DNA from: Archangium sp.
GTDB lineage: Bacteria; Myxococcota; Myxococcia; Myxococcales; Myxococcaceae
Direction of reading: 5' to 3'
Assembly: GCA_030695565.1 (NCBI GenBank)
Contig: JAUYRZ010000013.1
Location: 1-57,074 of the forward strand
Length of the DNA stretch: 57,074 nt
Position numbers and translations under genes: made by a program. Positions 43,290 to 50,828 of the stretch are shown in pieces. Under the pieces are notes generated by a model. It worked only from the letters and a program-made list of their open reading frames with translations. It did not search any database and was not told the DNA's origin. Position 1 is the first letter of the stretch. Each line of letters starts with the position of its first letter.

Positions 43290-44672
43290 ATGTCGACCAC
43301 CGCACTGACCTCGTCGCCGCCCGCCCAGCCCCCCGGCCCACCTGGCTGGCCCTTCGTGGGGCACCTGCCGCAGGCCGGTAAGGAGGGCATTCTCCAGTTC
43401 CTCGAGCGCACCTGGCACCAGTACGGCGACGTCTTCTCGGTGAACCTGGGCTTCCCCGTGGTGGTGGTGGCGCACCCCGACGGCATCAAGCGGATCCTCG
43501 CGGGCAACGCGAAGAACTACGTGAAGGGCAAGACCTACGACGGCGTGCGCAAGATCATCGGCAACGGCCTGCTCGCGCTCGAAGGCGACGCGTGGAAGGC
43601 GAGGCGTCAGCTGGTGCAGCCGGCCTTTCATCGTTCGGCGTTGGGCAAGCTGACCGAAGCGATGGTGGAGAGCGGCCGGAACCACTTCGACGCGCTTCTT
43701 TCTCGGCACGGGTCGGAGAAGTTCAGCCTCGACGCGCATCGCGACATGGTCGAGCTCACCCTCGACGTGGTGGTGGCGGCGCTCTTCGGGCGCGAGCTCA
43801 CCGGTGCGGCGCAGGTGTCGTACGAGGCGCTGGGCGCGGCGCTCGAGCTGGTGAGCCATCGCAGCAACGGCATCGTCTTTCCCAGGTGGGTGCCCACGCC
43901 GCACAACCTCAAGTTCCACCGCACCATGGAGGAAGTGGAGGGCGCGGTGTACCGGGTCATCGAAGCGGGCCGGAAGTCGGGCGCCGCCGAAGGCACCCTG
44001 CTGGCCATGTTGCTGGGCAGCAAAGACGCGAGCACCGGCGAGTTCCTCACCGACACCGACCTGCGCGACGAGATCTTCACCATGTTCGTGGCGGGCCATG
44101 AGACCACCGCGCTCACGATGACCTGGCTCTTCACGCTGCTGGAAGGCCGCGACGACGTGATGCAGCGCATGCACGCCGAGGTCGACACCGTGTTGGGCGA
44201 TCGCGACCCGACCTTCGAAGACTTTCCGAAGCTGACCTACTTGCGGCAAGTCATCGACGAGACGCTGCGCCTGCGCGGGCCGGTGGCGATGAACGCCCGC
44301 ACCGCGGTGGTGGATGACGAGGTGCTCGGCATGAAGGTGCGCGCGGGCGACGTGGTGATGCCGTTCTTCTACGCGGTGCACCGGCACCCTGAGTTCTGGG
44401 TCGAGCCGAACACATTCGATCCCGATCGGTTCTCCGCCGAGAACAGCCAGGGCCGCGAGTCGTGGAGCTACGTGCCCTTCGCCGCAGGTCAACGGCAGTG
44501 CATCGGCAACATGTTCTCGCTGGTGGAGACGGTGGTGTTGCTCGCGCAGCTGCTGCGCCGCTTCGACGTCGAGGTGGGCCCGGGGCTCGATCAGGTCGAG
44601 CCGGTGGCGGTGGTCACCGTGCGCCCCGACCGGCCGGTGATGATCAGCCTGCGCGCGCGAGCTCCTCGATGA
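43290..44672 (+). CDS. Cytochrome P450
   Basis: A 460-residue P450 monooxygenase. I-helix MFVAGHETTALTMT, K-helix ETLR, and heme motif FAAGQRQCIG with the thiolate Cys404 are intact. The N-terminus is Pro-rich (PPAQPPGPPGWPFVGHLP), like membrane-type P450s, but no transmembrane helix precedes it. A redox partner is not encoded nearby. Substrate probably a fatty acid or other lipid, inferred from similarity to CYP102/CYP4-type lengths only. ATG 43290 is right after the operator. The 3' end overlaps the sirtuin gene by 29 bases on the other strand. Confidence 0.95.
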   Translation: MSTTALTSSPPAQPPGPPGWPFVGHLPQAGKEGILQFLERTWHQYGDVFSVNLGFPVVVVAHPDGIKRILAGNAKNYVKGKTYDGVRKIIGNGLLALEGDAWKARRQLVQPAFHRSALGKLTEAMVESGRNHFDALLSRHGSEKFSLDAHRDMVELTLDVVVAALFGRELTGAAQVSYEALGAALELVSHRSNGIVFPRWVPTPHNLKFHRTMEEVEGAVYRVIEAGRKSGAAEGTLLAMLLGSKDASTGEFLTDTDLRDEIFTMFVAGHETTALTMTWLFTLLEGRDDVMQRMHAEVDTVLGDRDPTFEDFPKLTYLRQVIDETLRLRGPVAMNARTAVVDDEVLGMKVRAGDVVMPFFYAVHRHPEFWVEPNTFDPDRFSAENSQGRESWSYVPFAAGQRQCIGNMFSLVETVVLLAQLLRRFDVEVGPGLDQVEPVAVVTVRPDRPVMISLRARAPR

Positions 44673-45450
44673 GTCGAGGCAACAGCGCTCCGGCGCGCGC
44701 TTCGAGCTTCACCGTTGCGTCGCCGTCGGCGCGGGTGGGCCCCAGGTTCAGCACCGCGATGGGTTGGCCCCGCTCCTTCGCGCGCAAGACGAAGCGGTAG
44801 CCCGAGAACACCGTCAACGAGCTGCCCACCACCAAGAGCGCATCGGCGGCGTCGAGCAGCGCGAAGGCGGTCTCGACGCGCGGTCTGGGCACCGCATCAC
44901 CGAAGAAGACCACGTCGGGTTTGAGCACGCCGCCGCACGTGCACGGGCGCACCACGAAGTCCTTCACCACTTCATCGGGCAGATCCGCGTCGCCGTCGGC
45001 GAAGAGCGTGTAGCTCCAGGCGAGCGCGGCGGGGTTGTCGGCCTCCAAGGTCTCCTGGAGCGTGTCGCGATCGATGCGGGTGGGGCACGAGAGGCACCGC
45101 ACCTCGGCGAGCGCGCCGTGCAGCTCGACCACTTCGCCGTGCCCCGCCTTCTGGTGCAGCCGGTCGACGTTCTGGGTAATGAGGCCCGTGGCGGCGCTCC
45201 ACTTCGCCAGCGCGAGGTGCGCGGCGTTGGGCGCGAAGTCACGGAACCGGGGCCAGCCCAACATCGAGCGGGCCCAGTAGCGGGCGCGGGTACCCGGCTG
45301 TTCGAGGAAGTCGCGGTGCTGAATGGGCGGCCGGCGCCGAGGGGGCGCGGTGGGGCCACGGTAATCGGGAATGCCCGATTCGGTGCTGATGCCTGCTCCG
45401 GTGAGCACACAGATCCGCTTGCCTCGCAGCAACTCCACCAGGGCGTCCAC
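44644..45450 (-). CDS. Sir2-family NAD-dependent protein deacylase
   Basis: A 268-residue sirtuin. The Rossmann NAD site is [15 protein letters not shown] at 18-32, [12 protein letters not shown] at 92-103 and catalytic His111. The zinc site is Cys119, Cys122, Cys170 and Cys172. GSS near 210-220 and the NLGPT end complete the fold. The [15 protein letters not shown] form resembles class II sirtuins (SIRT4-like), which may act on lipoyl or other acyl groups. Convergent with the P450. Confidence 0.93.
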   Translation of the reverse strand: MDALVELLRGKRICVLTGAGISTESGIPDYRGPTAPPRRRPPIQHRDFLEQPGTRARYWARSMLGWPRFRDFAPNAAHLALAKWSAATGLITQNVDRLHQKAGHGEVVELHGALAEVRCLSCPTRIDRDTLQETLEADNPAALAWSYTLFADGDADLPDEVVKDFVVRPCTCGGVLKPDVVFFGDAVPRPRVETAFALLDAADALLVVGSSLTVFSGYRFVLRAKERGQPIAVLNLGPTRADGDATVKLEARAGALLPRLIEELARAG

Positions 45451-45535
45451 GCGTGGGGCTTTAACGCGTCACCGCCCGGCGCGCAGCGAAGTGCCTCGTA
45501 CGGCGATCTGCGCGCGCAGTACGGTGCGCGGCATC

Positions 45536-45742
45536 ATGACGCGCGCCATCTCACTTGGAGTTCTTGCAGGGGGCATTGCGCTCACCATCTACGGCGTCAA
45601 CGCGTCGAACTCGTTCGGCTCCGAAGTGAGCAAGGTGTTCACCGGCAATCCCACCGACCGGGCGATGTGGTTGCTCGGTGTCGGGGTCGCGATGATCGTC
45701 GCGGGTGCGATCGGCTTCTTCGTGGGGTTGAAGAAGCGCTGA
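45536..45742 (+). CDS. DUF3185 small membrane protein
   Basis: A 68-residue protein (MTRAISLGVLAGGIALTIYG) with two membrane helices (about 5-20 and 45-63) around a polar loop with NASNSFGSEVSKVFTGNPTD. This is the DUF3185 pattern of small membrane proteins. The ATG at 45536 is supported by the family start; the open frame upstream is antisense to the sirtuin. The function is unknown. It is 19 bases before the DUF2723 gene. Confidence 0.85.
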   Translation: MTRAISLGVLAGGIALTIYGVNASNSFGSEVSKVFTGNPTDRAMWLLGVGVAMIVAGAIGFFVGLKKR

Positions 45743-45761
45743 TCGTTGTAGGAACGGAGAA

Positions 45762-47603
45762 GTGCCGACCGCCTCCCGATGGGCAGCAGCCGCGGGTGTC
45801 TTCGCGTTCTTCGCGTACGCGGCCACCTTGCATCCCGGCATCCCCGGCGGCGACGCGGGTGAGTTGGCGGCGGCGGCGTGTGCAGGCGGCGTGGCGCACC
45901 CGCCGGGGTATCCGCTTCACGGCCTGCTGTTGCGCCTGTTCGGGCTCTTCGGCCCGAAGCTGACGGCGTTTCACCTGGTGTCGGCCGGGTGCAGCGCGTT
46001 CACCGTGGCGTTGCTGGTCGACCTGGTGACCCGGTGGACGAAGCGGCTCGCGTCGGGGGTGCTGGCCGGCGCTGCGTGGTTCGCGTCGCCCCTGGCGTGG
46101 CTCTACTCGACCAGCGTCGAGGTGTTCGCGTTGCACGCGCTGCTGGTCACCGCGGTGGCGTGGGCGCTCACGGTGGATCTCCAGAAGGGTACGAAGCAGA
46201 CGGCGCTCCTGCTCGGCGTGGTGAGCGGGCTTGCGCTGACGCATCATCAGACCGCGCTCTTCGTGGTGGCGCCGCTGTGGCTCGCTCGCATCAGGCTTCG
46301 CGCCGCGTGGCCGCACGTGTTCGCGGGTCTGGTGTTGGGCTGCACCCCGCTGCTGTTGCTCCCGCTGTGGAGCGGCCACGACACGCTGTTTTCGTGGGGC
46401 GAACAACGGTCGTTCAGCGGGTTCTTCACGCATGTGCTTCGGCGCGAGTACGGCACCTTTCAGCTCGCTTCGGGTGAGCACAGCGGCACGGGGCTGGGCA
46501 GCTTCCTCGGCGCCTTCGCGAAGTTCGAAGGGACGCAGTCGTTCGCGATCGTCGCGGGCCTCGCGCTCTTCGGCGCCTTCTGCGCGCCGCGCCGCTGGTT
46601 CCTCACCGGGTTGGCCTGCCTTTCACTGAGCGTCGGGGTGTTCGGTGCGCTGACCAACCTGCCGCTCGACAATCCGCTCTTCCGCGACGTGGTCTCCCGC
46701 TTCTTCTTGATGCCGCACCTGATGCTCTGCGCCGCGGCCGGGCTGGCGTTGAGCCGAAGAGACGTTCGGCTTTCGTTCGGCCTCGCCGTGGTCCTGGGGA
46801 TTCTGGGCTTCGTACAGCGGCCCGTGCACGACGCGCGCTCGGTGAAGAACTACGGGCTCGCGCTGCTCAATCAACCCGACGACGCGGTGGTGTTGATCCA
46901 GGGCGACCTCATCGGCAATTCGATGCGCGCGTTGCAGGCGTGCGAGGCGGTCAAGCCGGGGCTGCGGGTGATCGATCAGCAGCTGCTCAGCTACGACTGG
47001 TACACGTCGCGGCTTCGGCGCACGAACCCCGAGTTGGTGATTCCCCCGGGCTCGCGGTGGCATCCCACGGACGGCGATGCGTTCCGCTTGCAGGCGCTGC
47101 TGCTGGCCAACGCACAGCGGCCGTTGATCGTGTGTGGTGGGTTCAAGGAGGGCGAGCGCATCGAGCTGCGCTCGGTGCCGTGGGGGTTGTGCGAGCGGCT
47201 GCTGGTTCCCGGTGTTCCTTTCGACGCGGAGGGGTGGTTCAAGGAGAGCGCGGCGAAGCTGCCTTCGCTCGAGTGGACTCGCCGGGAGGCGGCCGCGGGG
47301 ACGTGGGAGGAGCGCGTGCGGCGCGATGTGTGGCACGCGCGGGCTCAACGCGGGTTGACGGCGCTCACGCTGGGCATCGAGCAGCACGCCGACGTCACGT
47401 GGCTCACGCGCGCGTATGCGATTCTGGGCGAGTGTGCCGACAGAGATGAGGCGCCGCAGCCCAGCGTGCTGAAGAACCTGGGCATTGCGGCGGGCAGGCT
47501 CGGGAAGACGGAGGAGATGAAGGCGGCACTGCGGCGCTACCTTGCTGTTGCTCCGAAAGAGGATCCGGAGCTGGCGGCGGTGCGTGCGCTCGTGGAGAAG
47601 TAG
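45762..47603 (+). CDS. DUF2723 membrane protein (O-mannosyltransferase-like)
   Basis: A 613-residue integral membrane protein with about ten helices in the first 360 residues. The family signature GGDAGELAAAACAGGVAHPP and GYPLHGLLL near 28-56 is the DUF2723/TMEM260 motif: an acidic pair in the first loop, as in GT-C transferases that use polyprenol-phosphate sugars. The last 250 residues are soluble and TPR-like at the end (LKNLGIAAGRLGKTEEMKAA). GTG 45762 is preceded by GGAACGGAGAA. The acceptor is unknown. Confidence 0.82.
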   Translation: MPTASRWAAAAGVFAFFAYAATLHPGIPGGDAGELAAAACAGGVAHPPGYPLHGLLLRLFGLFGPKLTAFHLVSAGCSAFTVALLVDLVTRWTKRLASGVLAGAAWFASPLAWLYSTSVEVFALHALLVTAVAWALTVDLQKGTKQTALLLGVVSGLALTHHQTALFVVAPLWLARIRLRAAWPHVFAGLVLGCTPLLLLPLWSGHDTLFSWGEQRSFSGFFTHVLRREYGTFQLASGEHSGTGLGSFLGAFAKFEGTQSFAIVAGLALFGAFCAPRRWFLTGLACLSLSVGVFGALTNLPLDNPLFRDVVSRFFLMPHLMLCAAAGLALSRRDVRLSFGLAVVLGILGFVQRPVHDARSVKNYGLALLNQPDDAVVLIQGDLIGNSMRALQACEAVKPGLRVIDQQLLSYDWYTSRLRRTNPELVIPPGSRWHPTDGDAFRLQALLLANAQRPLIVCGGFKEGERIELRSVPWGLCERLLVPGVPFDAEGWFKESAAKLPSLEWTRREAAAGTWEERVRRDVWHARAQRGLTALTLGIEQHADVTWLTRAYAILGECADRDEAPQPSVLKNLGIAAGRLGKTEEMKAALRRYLAVAPKEDPELAAVRALVEK

Positions 47604-47636
47604 CCTCGCGATCCGGGAGAGGTCGTTCCGCAGGAC

Positions 47637-47680
47637 CGGGTGGGGGTTTCGGCTCCGGAGCTTCGACGGCCCCACACCCC
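47637..47680. terminator. Hairpin between convergent DUF2723 and M15-like genes
   Basis: GGGTGGGG on the left and CCCCACACCC on the right surround the perfect 10-base palindrome GCTCCGGAGC at 47652-47661. The element lies within the 113-base gap between two convergent stops and probably serves as a transcription end. The pairing is imperfect outside the core. Confidence 0.35.
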
Positions 47681-47716
47681 GCCCCTCACCCCCCATCGCC
47701 GGGAGAGGGAGAGAGG

Positions 47717-49246
47717 TCAGCGGAACTTCATGGCCCACTCGGGGATCGGGCGACCCATCGCGGCGTGCGGATCAGGCGCGCTGCCGATGAGCGCGTCACC
47801 ACCCGCGAAGTACTCGCGGACCTGCGAACGCGCACCCGACGAGAGATCGCGATCTCCGATGGCGATGGCGTGAATGTGATCAGGGCTCCAGGCCGGCGCG
47901 GCGCGGTGGTACGCGGCGAAACCGGCGCGGCGCAGCGCCTCGACCATCACGCGGATCTGCTTCAGGCTCTTCCCGCTCGCGGTGGTCTTGAAGTCGATCG
48001 CGCCGCCGCCATCGTGAGTGCCCGCAGACGCTTCGGTGCCCGAGTGGAAGCTGCCCTGGTACGGCGCCCAGCCCGGGGGTACGCCGCGCTTCTTCGCCCA
48101 CGCCTCAGCCTGATTCACCATCTCGATGGTGCGGCCGTTGAGCGTGACGCCGCGGAAGGCGATGCGGTTGTAGTTGGGCCTGGGCTCGCTGAACGAAGGC
48201 TTGAGCAGCTTCTTGAGCGCCGCGAGATCGCCGGTGCTGAGCTTTCCATCGACGGTGCGCCTGGTCTTCTTCTCGAGCGCCTTCACCGCCTTCGCCGTCT
48301 GCGCGGTGAAGAGCCCGTCGACCTCACCCGTCGCAAAGCCGGCCTTCTTGAGCAACGCCTCGGTGCGCTTCACTTCGCCCGAACGCTCGTTGATCGTCTG
48401 CGCGGGCGCGGTCGGTGAGGCCGAGTCGATGATGGTCTTCTTGAGCTTGTTCCAGGTCGCGCCATCGAGGCGGCCGTTGACGGTCACGCCGCTCTTGCGT
48501 TGGAACGCCTCGAGGGCGCCGCGGGTACGTTCATCGAAGATCCCGTCGGTCTTCTTCGGGTCGAAGCCCGCCGCCTTGAGCCGGAGCTGCAGCTGCGCGA
48601 TCGCCGGGCGCGCGGCGCCTTCACCGATGCCGACCGTGCCATTCGGGTTTGCCCGTTTGCTCAGCTCGGCCAGCACGCCATCCGCCCGCTTCATCTCAGG
48701 GGTGAGCACGAAACGGTTTCGCTGCACGGCGTGATTGAACTTCGCCGATTCCGCCGCGAGCACCTGCTGCCCCCGGGTGCCCAGCGCCGACGACGAGTCC
48801 TTGAGGTTCGCCTGATCCGCCTTGAACGCCTGAATCGCCTTGCCCAGCGAGCGATCGGCGACGCCGTCGGCCTTGCCCACGCGGTAACCGAGCCGGGCGA
48901 GCTGCTTTTCCGTCAACGCGTTGCGCGTGCTCTTGGTGCCCAGCGCCACGGTCTCGGGGCTGCTGCGAACGCGCGCGAGCGCCGACTTGAGCTGGGTGAG
49001 CGTCTTGGTGTCGAGCACGCCGGTCGCCGGCAGGCCCACCGCGGCCTGGAACTGCTTGAGCTCGGCGGCGGTGGTGGTGGAGAAGTCGGTGTCGACGGTG
49101 CCGGGCTTGAAGCCGATGGAGGACAACACGTTCTCCAGGGCACGCACGGCGGCTCCCTGATCACCTGATCCAAGGGTCTGGGTGCGATCGAGGCGGGCCT
49201 TCATGGCCGCAAGGCGGCTCTGATCGACGGTCGTGAGGGTAGGCAT
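47717..49246 (-). CDS. Peptidoglycan-binding protein with M15-like peptidase domain
   Basis: A 509-residue protein. Three clear PG_binding_1 repeats, of the LQxxL-x-GxF/GxVDGxFxxxTxxAVxxFQ type, are at about 30-90, 215-275 and 295-345, with a fourth weaker one at about 110-160. The C-terminus (about 370-490) has GTHDGGGAIDF and DHIHAIAIGD, matching SxHxxGxAxD and HxH zinc ligands of M15 D,D-carboxypeptidases. No signal peptide is visible (MPTLTTVDQSRLAAMKARLD), so export would need another route or the enzyme is released by lysis. A cell-wall hydrolase, possibly for predation or sporulation, is inferred. Confidence 0.82.
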   Translation of the reverse strand: MPTLTTVDQSRLAAMKARLDRTQTLGSGDQGAAVRALENVLSSIGFKPGTVDTDFSTTTAAELKQFQAAVGLPATGVLDTKTLTQLKSALARVRSSPETVALGTKSTRNALTEKQLARLGYRVGKADGVADRSLGKAIQAFKADQANLKDSSSALGTRGQQVLAAESAKFNHAVQRNRFVLTPEMKRADGVLAELSKRANPNGTVGIGEGAARPAIAQLQLRLKAAGFDPKKTDGIFDERTRGALEAFQRKSGVTVNGRLDGATWNKLKKTIIDSASPTAPAQTINERSGEVKRTEALLKKAGFATGEVDGLFTAQTAKAVKALEKKTRRTVDGKLSTGDLAALKKLLKPSFSEPRPNYNRIAFRGVTLNGRTIEMVNQAEAWAKKRGVPPGWAPYQGSFHSGTEASAGTHDGGGAIDFKTTASGKSLKQIRVMVEALRRAGFAAYHRAAPAWSPDHIHAIAIGDRDLSSGARSQVREYFAGGDALIGSAPDPHAAMGRPIPEWAMKFR

Positions 49247-49382
49247 GCAGTGTTATCGGCCCCGCTCGTTTCCCAGGTGACGCCGCGCGCTGGTAAGGCG
49301 CCTGACAACTCGGGGGGATTTCGGGGCGTATTTCCCACGAATTCTTGCACACGGTTCCCAGACCCGGTGTCTTGTGCGAGCC

Positions 49383-50828
49383 ATGACCTATCGCCTGACC
49401 GCGCTGTGCCTTCTCGCTGCCGCTTGCGCCCCGACCCCGACCACCCCCGAGGGCTCACTCATCGAGAACCACGGGCCGACTTCCCAGGCGGTGAAGGGTC
49501 TGCTCCGCACCGCTCAGGGCCCCTTCCTCAAAGGCCAGCTCGAGACGCTCACCGCCCTCTACGACGCAGCCCACGTGCGCTCGGTGAGCTGGTCGGCCAC
49601 GGGCGGTGCGCTCAGCTCGCGCGAAGCGAAGGTGAGCTGGACCCTGCCGGAGACCGAGCAGGCAGAGCTCACGCTCACCCTCACCCTCGACGACGGCCAG
49701 GAGCTGGTGACGCCTTTCAGCTTCTCGCTGGTCGAAGCCCCGGAGCAGGAGAACACCCACGTGTCGCGTTCAGCGCGTGAAGCACTGCTGGCCACGCCGA
49801 TGCCCGTGCTCGATGGCGGCGTCTCCGAGATTTCGGGCGGCGCGTGCGACCTCGCTTACGACTCCACCGCGGCCGTGCACCTCACGTTCACCTCGAGCAC
49901 GCACCCCGCCGTCTATTACGGCAAGTGGAACGGCACGGCGTGGACGCTCGAGGTGATGGACACCCTGGGCTTCAACACCGGCGGCCGCATCACCACCAGC
50001 CAGGCGCAGCTTCGGGTCGACTCGGCCAACAATCCGCACATCCTCTACGTGCGTGACAATCAGGTCTATTACGCGACCCGGGTCGGCGCCGGCGCGTGGA
50101 CGCGTGAACGGGTGGACAGCGCGGGCCTGCTCCTCATGAGCGACACCAACCGCGCCCTGGGTTTCGGTCTCAACGCCAGCGGGCGCCCTTCAGTCGTCTA
50201 CATGACGATGGTTGGCTCGTACGAGCGCGTGGTGTTCGCCACCCGCACCGCCGCCAACACCTGGAGCACCACCCAGCTCAACTTCACCACCGGCACGAAC
50301 ACCGTCAGCCGCGTCGAGGGCGACATTCTGTTCGATTCAGCGGGCACGGCCTTCTTCCCGGTGACCGTCTACACCTCGCTCGCCAACAACTATCAGGACT
50401 ACCTCGCCTCGTGGAACGGCACGGCCACCGACGTGAAGTTGATGACCAACACCACCATCGCGTCGGGCTGGGACACCACCCGCACCTCGGCCGCCTGGGC
50501 GGGCACCGGGCGCGCGCTCTTCCGCACCGCGGCAGGGCTCTACGATTTCACCATCGCGGCTCCCCTGAGCAACTCGACCTGGACCTGGTCTGCCAATGAG
50601 AGCAGCGGCGCGGGCGTGGGCGATCTCGCGTGGAACGGCCGGCCGGTGATGCTGCACCACCACGGCGGCAACCTCGAGTTGGTCACGCCGTCGAGCACCG
50701 GCGCCGCGTTCTGGACCTGGACACAGCTGGGCAGCAGCAGCGGCGTGTCGTCGGCCATCGCGGTGCACCCCACCACGGGCGTGCCGAGCATCTGCTACCA
50801 GGCCAACGGCCGCGTCATGTTCCAGTGA
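49383..50828 (+). CDS. Lipoprotein with repeat-type C-terminal domain (paralogue 1)
   Basis: A 481-residue lipoprotein (MTYRLTALCLLAAACAP, lipobox Cys16). An N-terminal Ig-like domain (about 45-125) is followed by a long domain of about 320 residues rich in Trp/Tyr, with recurring HxxYxxxNxxxYYAxRxGAGxW units. It may be a beta propeller. The same domain recurs in the next gene (DTLGFN-GGR, WTRERVDSA, MVGSYERVV, GTNTV-R--GDI), at roughly 45% identity by eye. It is coupled to that gene by a GTGA overlap at 50825. Probably displayed on the cell surface; the function is unknown. Confidence 0.8.
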   Translation: MTYRLTALCLLAAACAPTPTTPEGSLIENHGPTSQAVKGLLRTAQGPFLKGQLETLTALYDAAHVRSVSWSATGGALSSREAKVSWTLPETEQAELTLTLTLDDGQELVTPFSFSLVEAPEQENTHVSRSAREALLATPMPVLDGGVSEISGGACDLAYDSTAAVHLTFTSSTHPAVYYGKWNGTAWTLEVMDTLGFNTGGRITTSQAQLRVDSANNPHILYVRDNQVYYATRVGAGAWTRERVDSAGLLLMSDTNRALGFGLNASGRPSVVYMTMVGSYERVVFATRTAANTWSTTQLNFTTGTNTVSRVEGDILFDSAGTAFFPVTVYTSLANNYQDYLASWNGTATDVKLMTNTTIASGWDTTRTSAAWAGTGRALFRTAAGLYDFTIAAPLSNSTWTWSANESSGAGVGDLAWNGRPVMLHHHGGNLELVTPSSTGAAFWTWTQLGSSSGVSSAIAVHPTTGVPSICYQANGRVMFQ

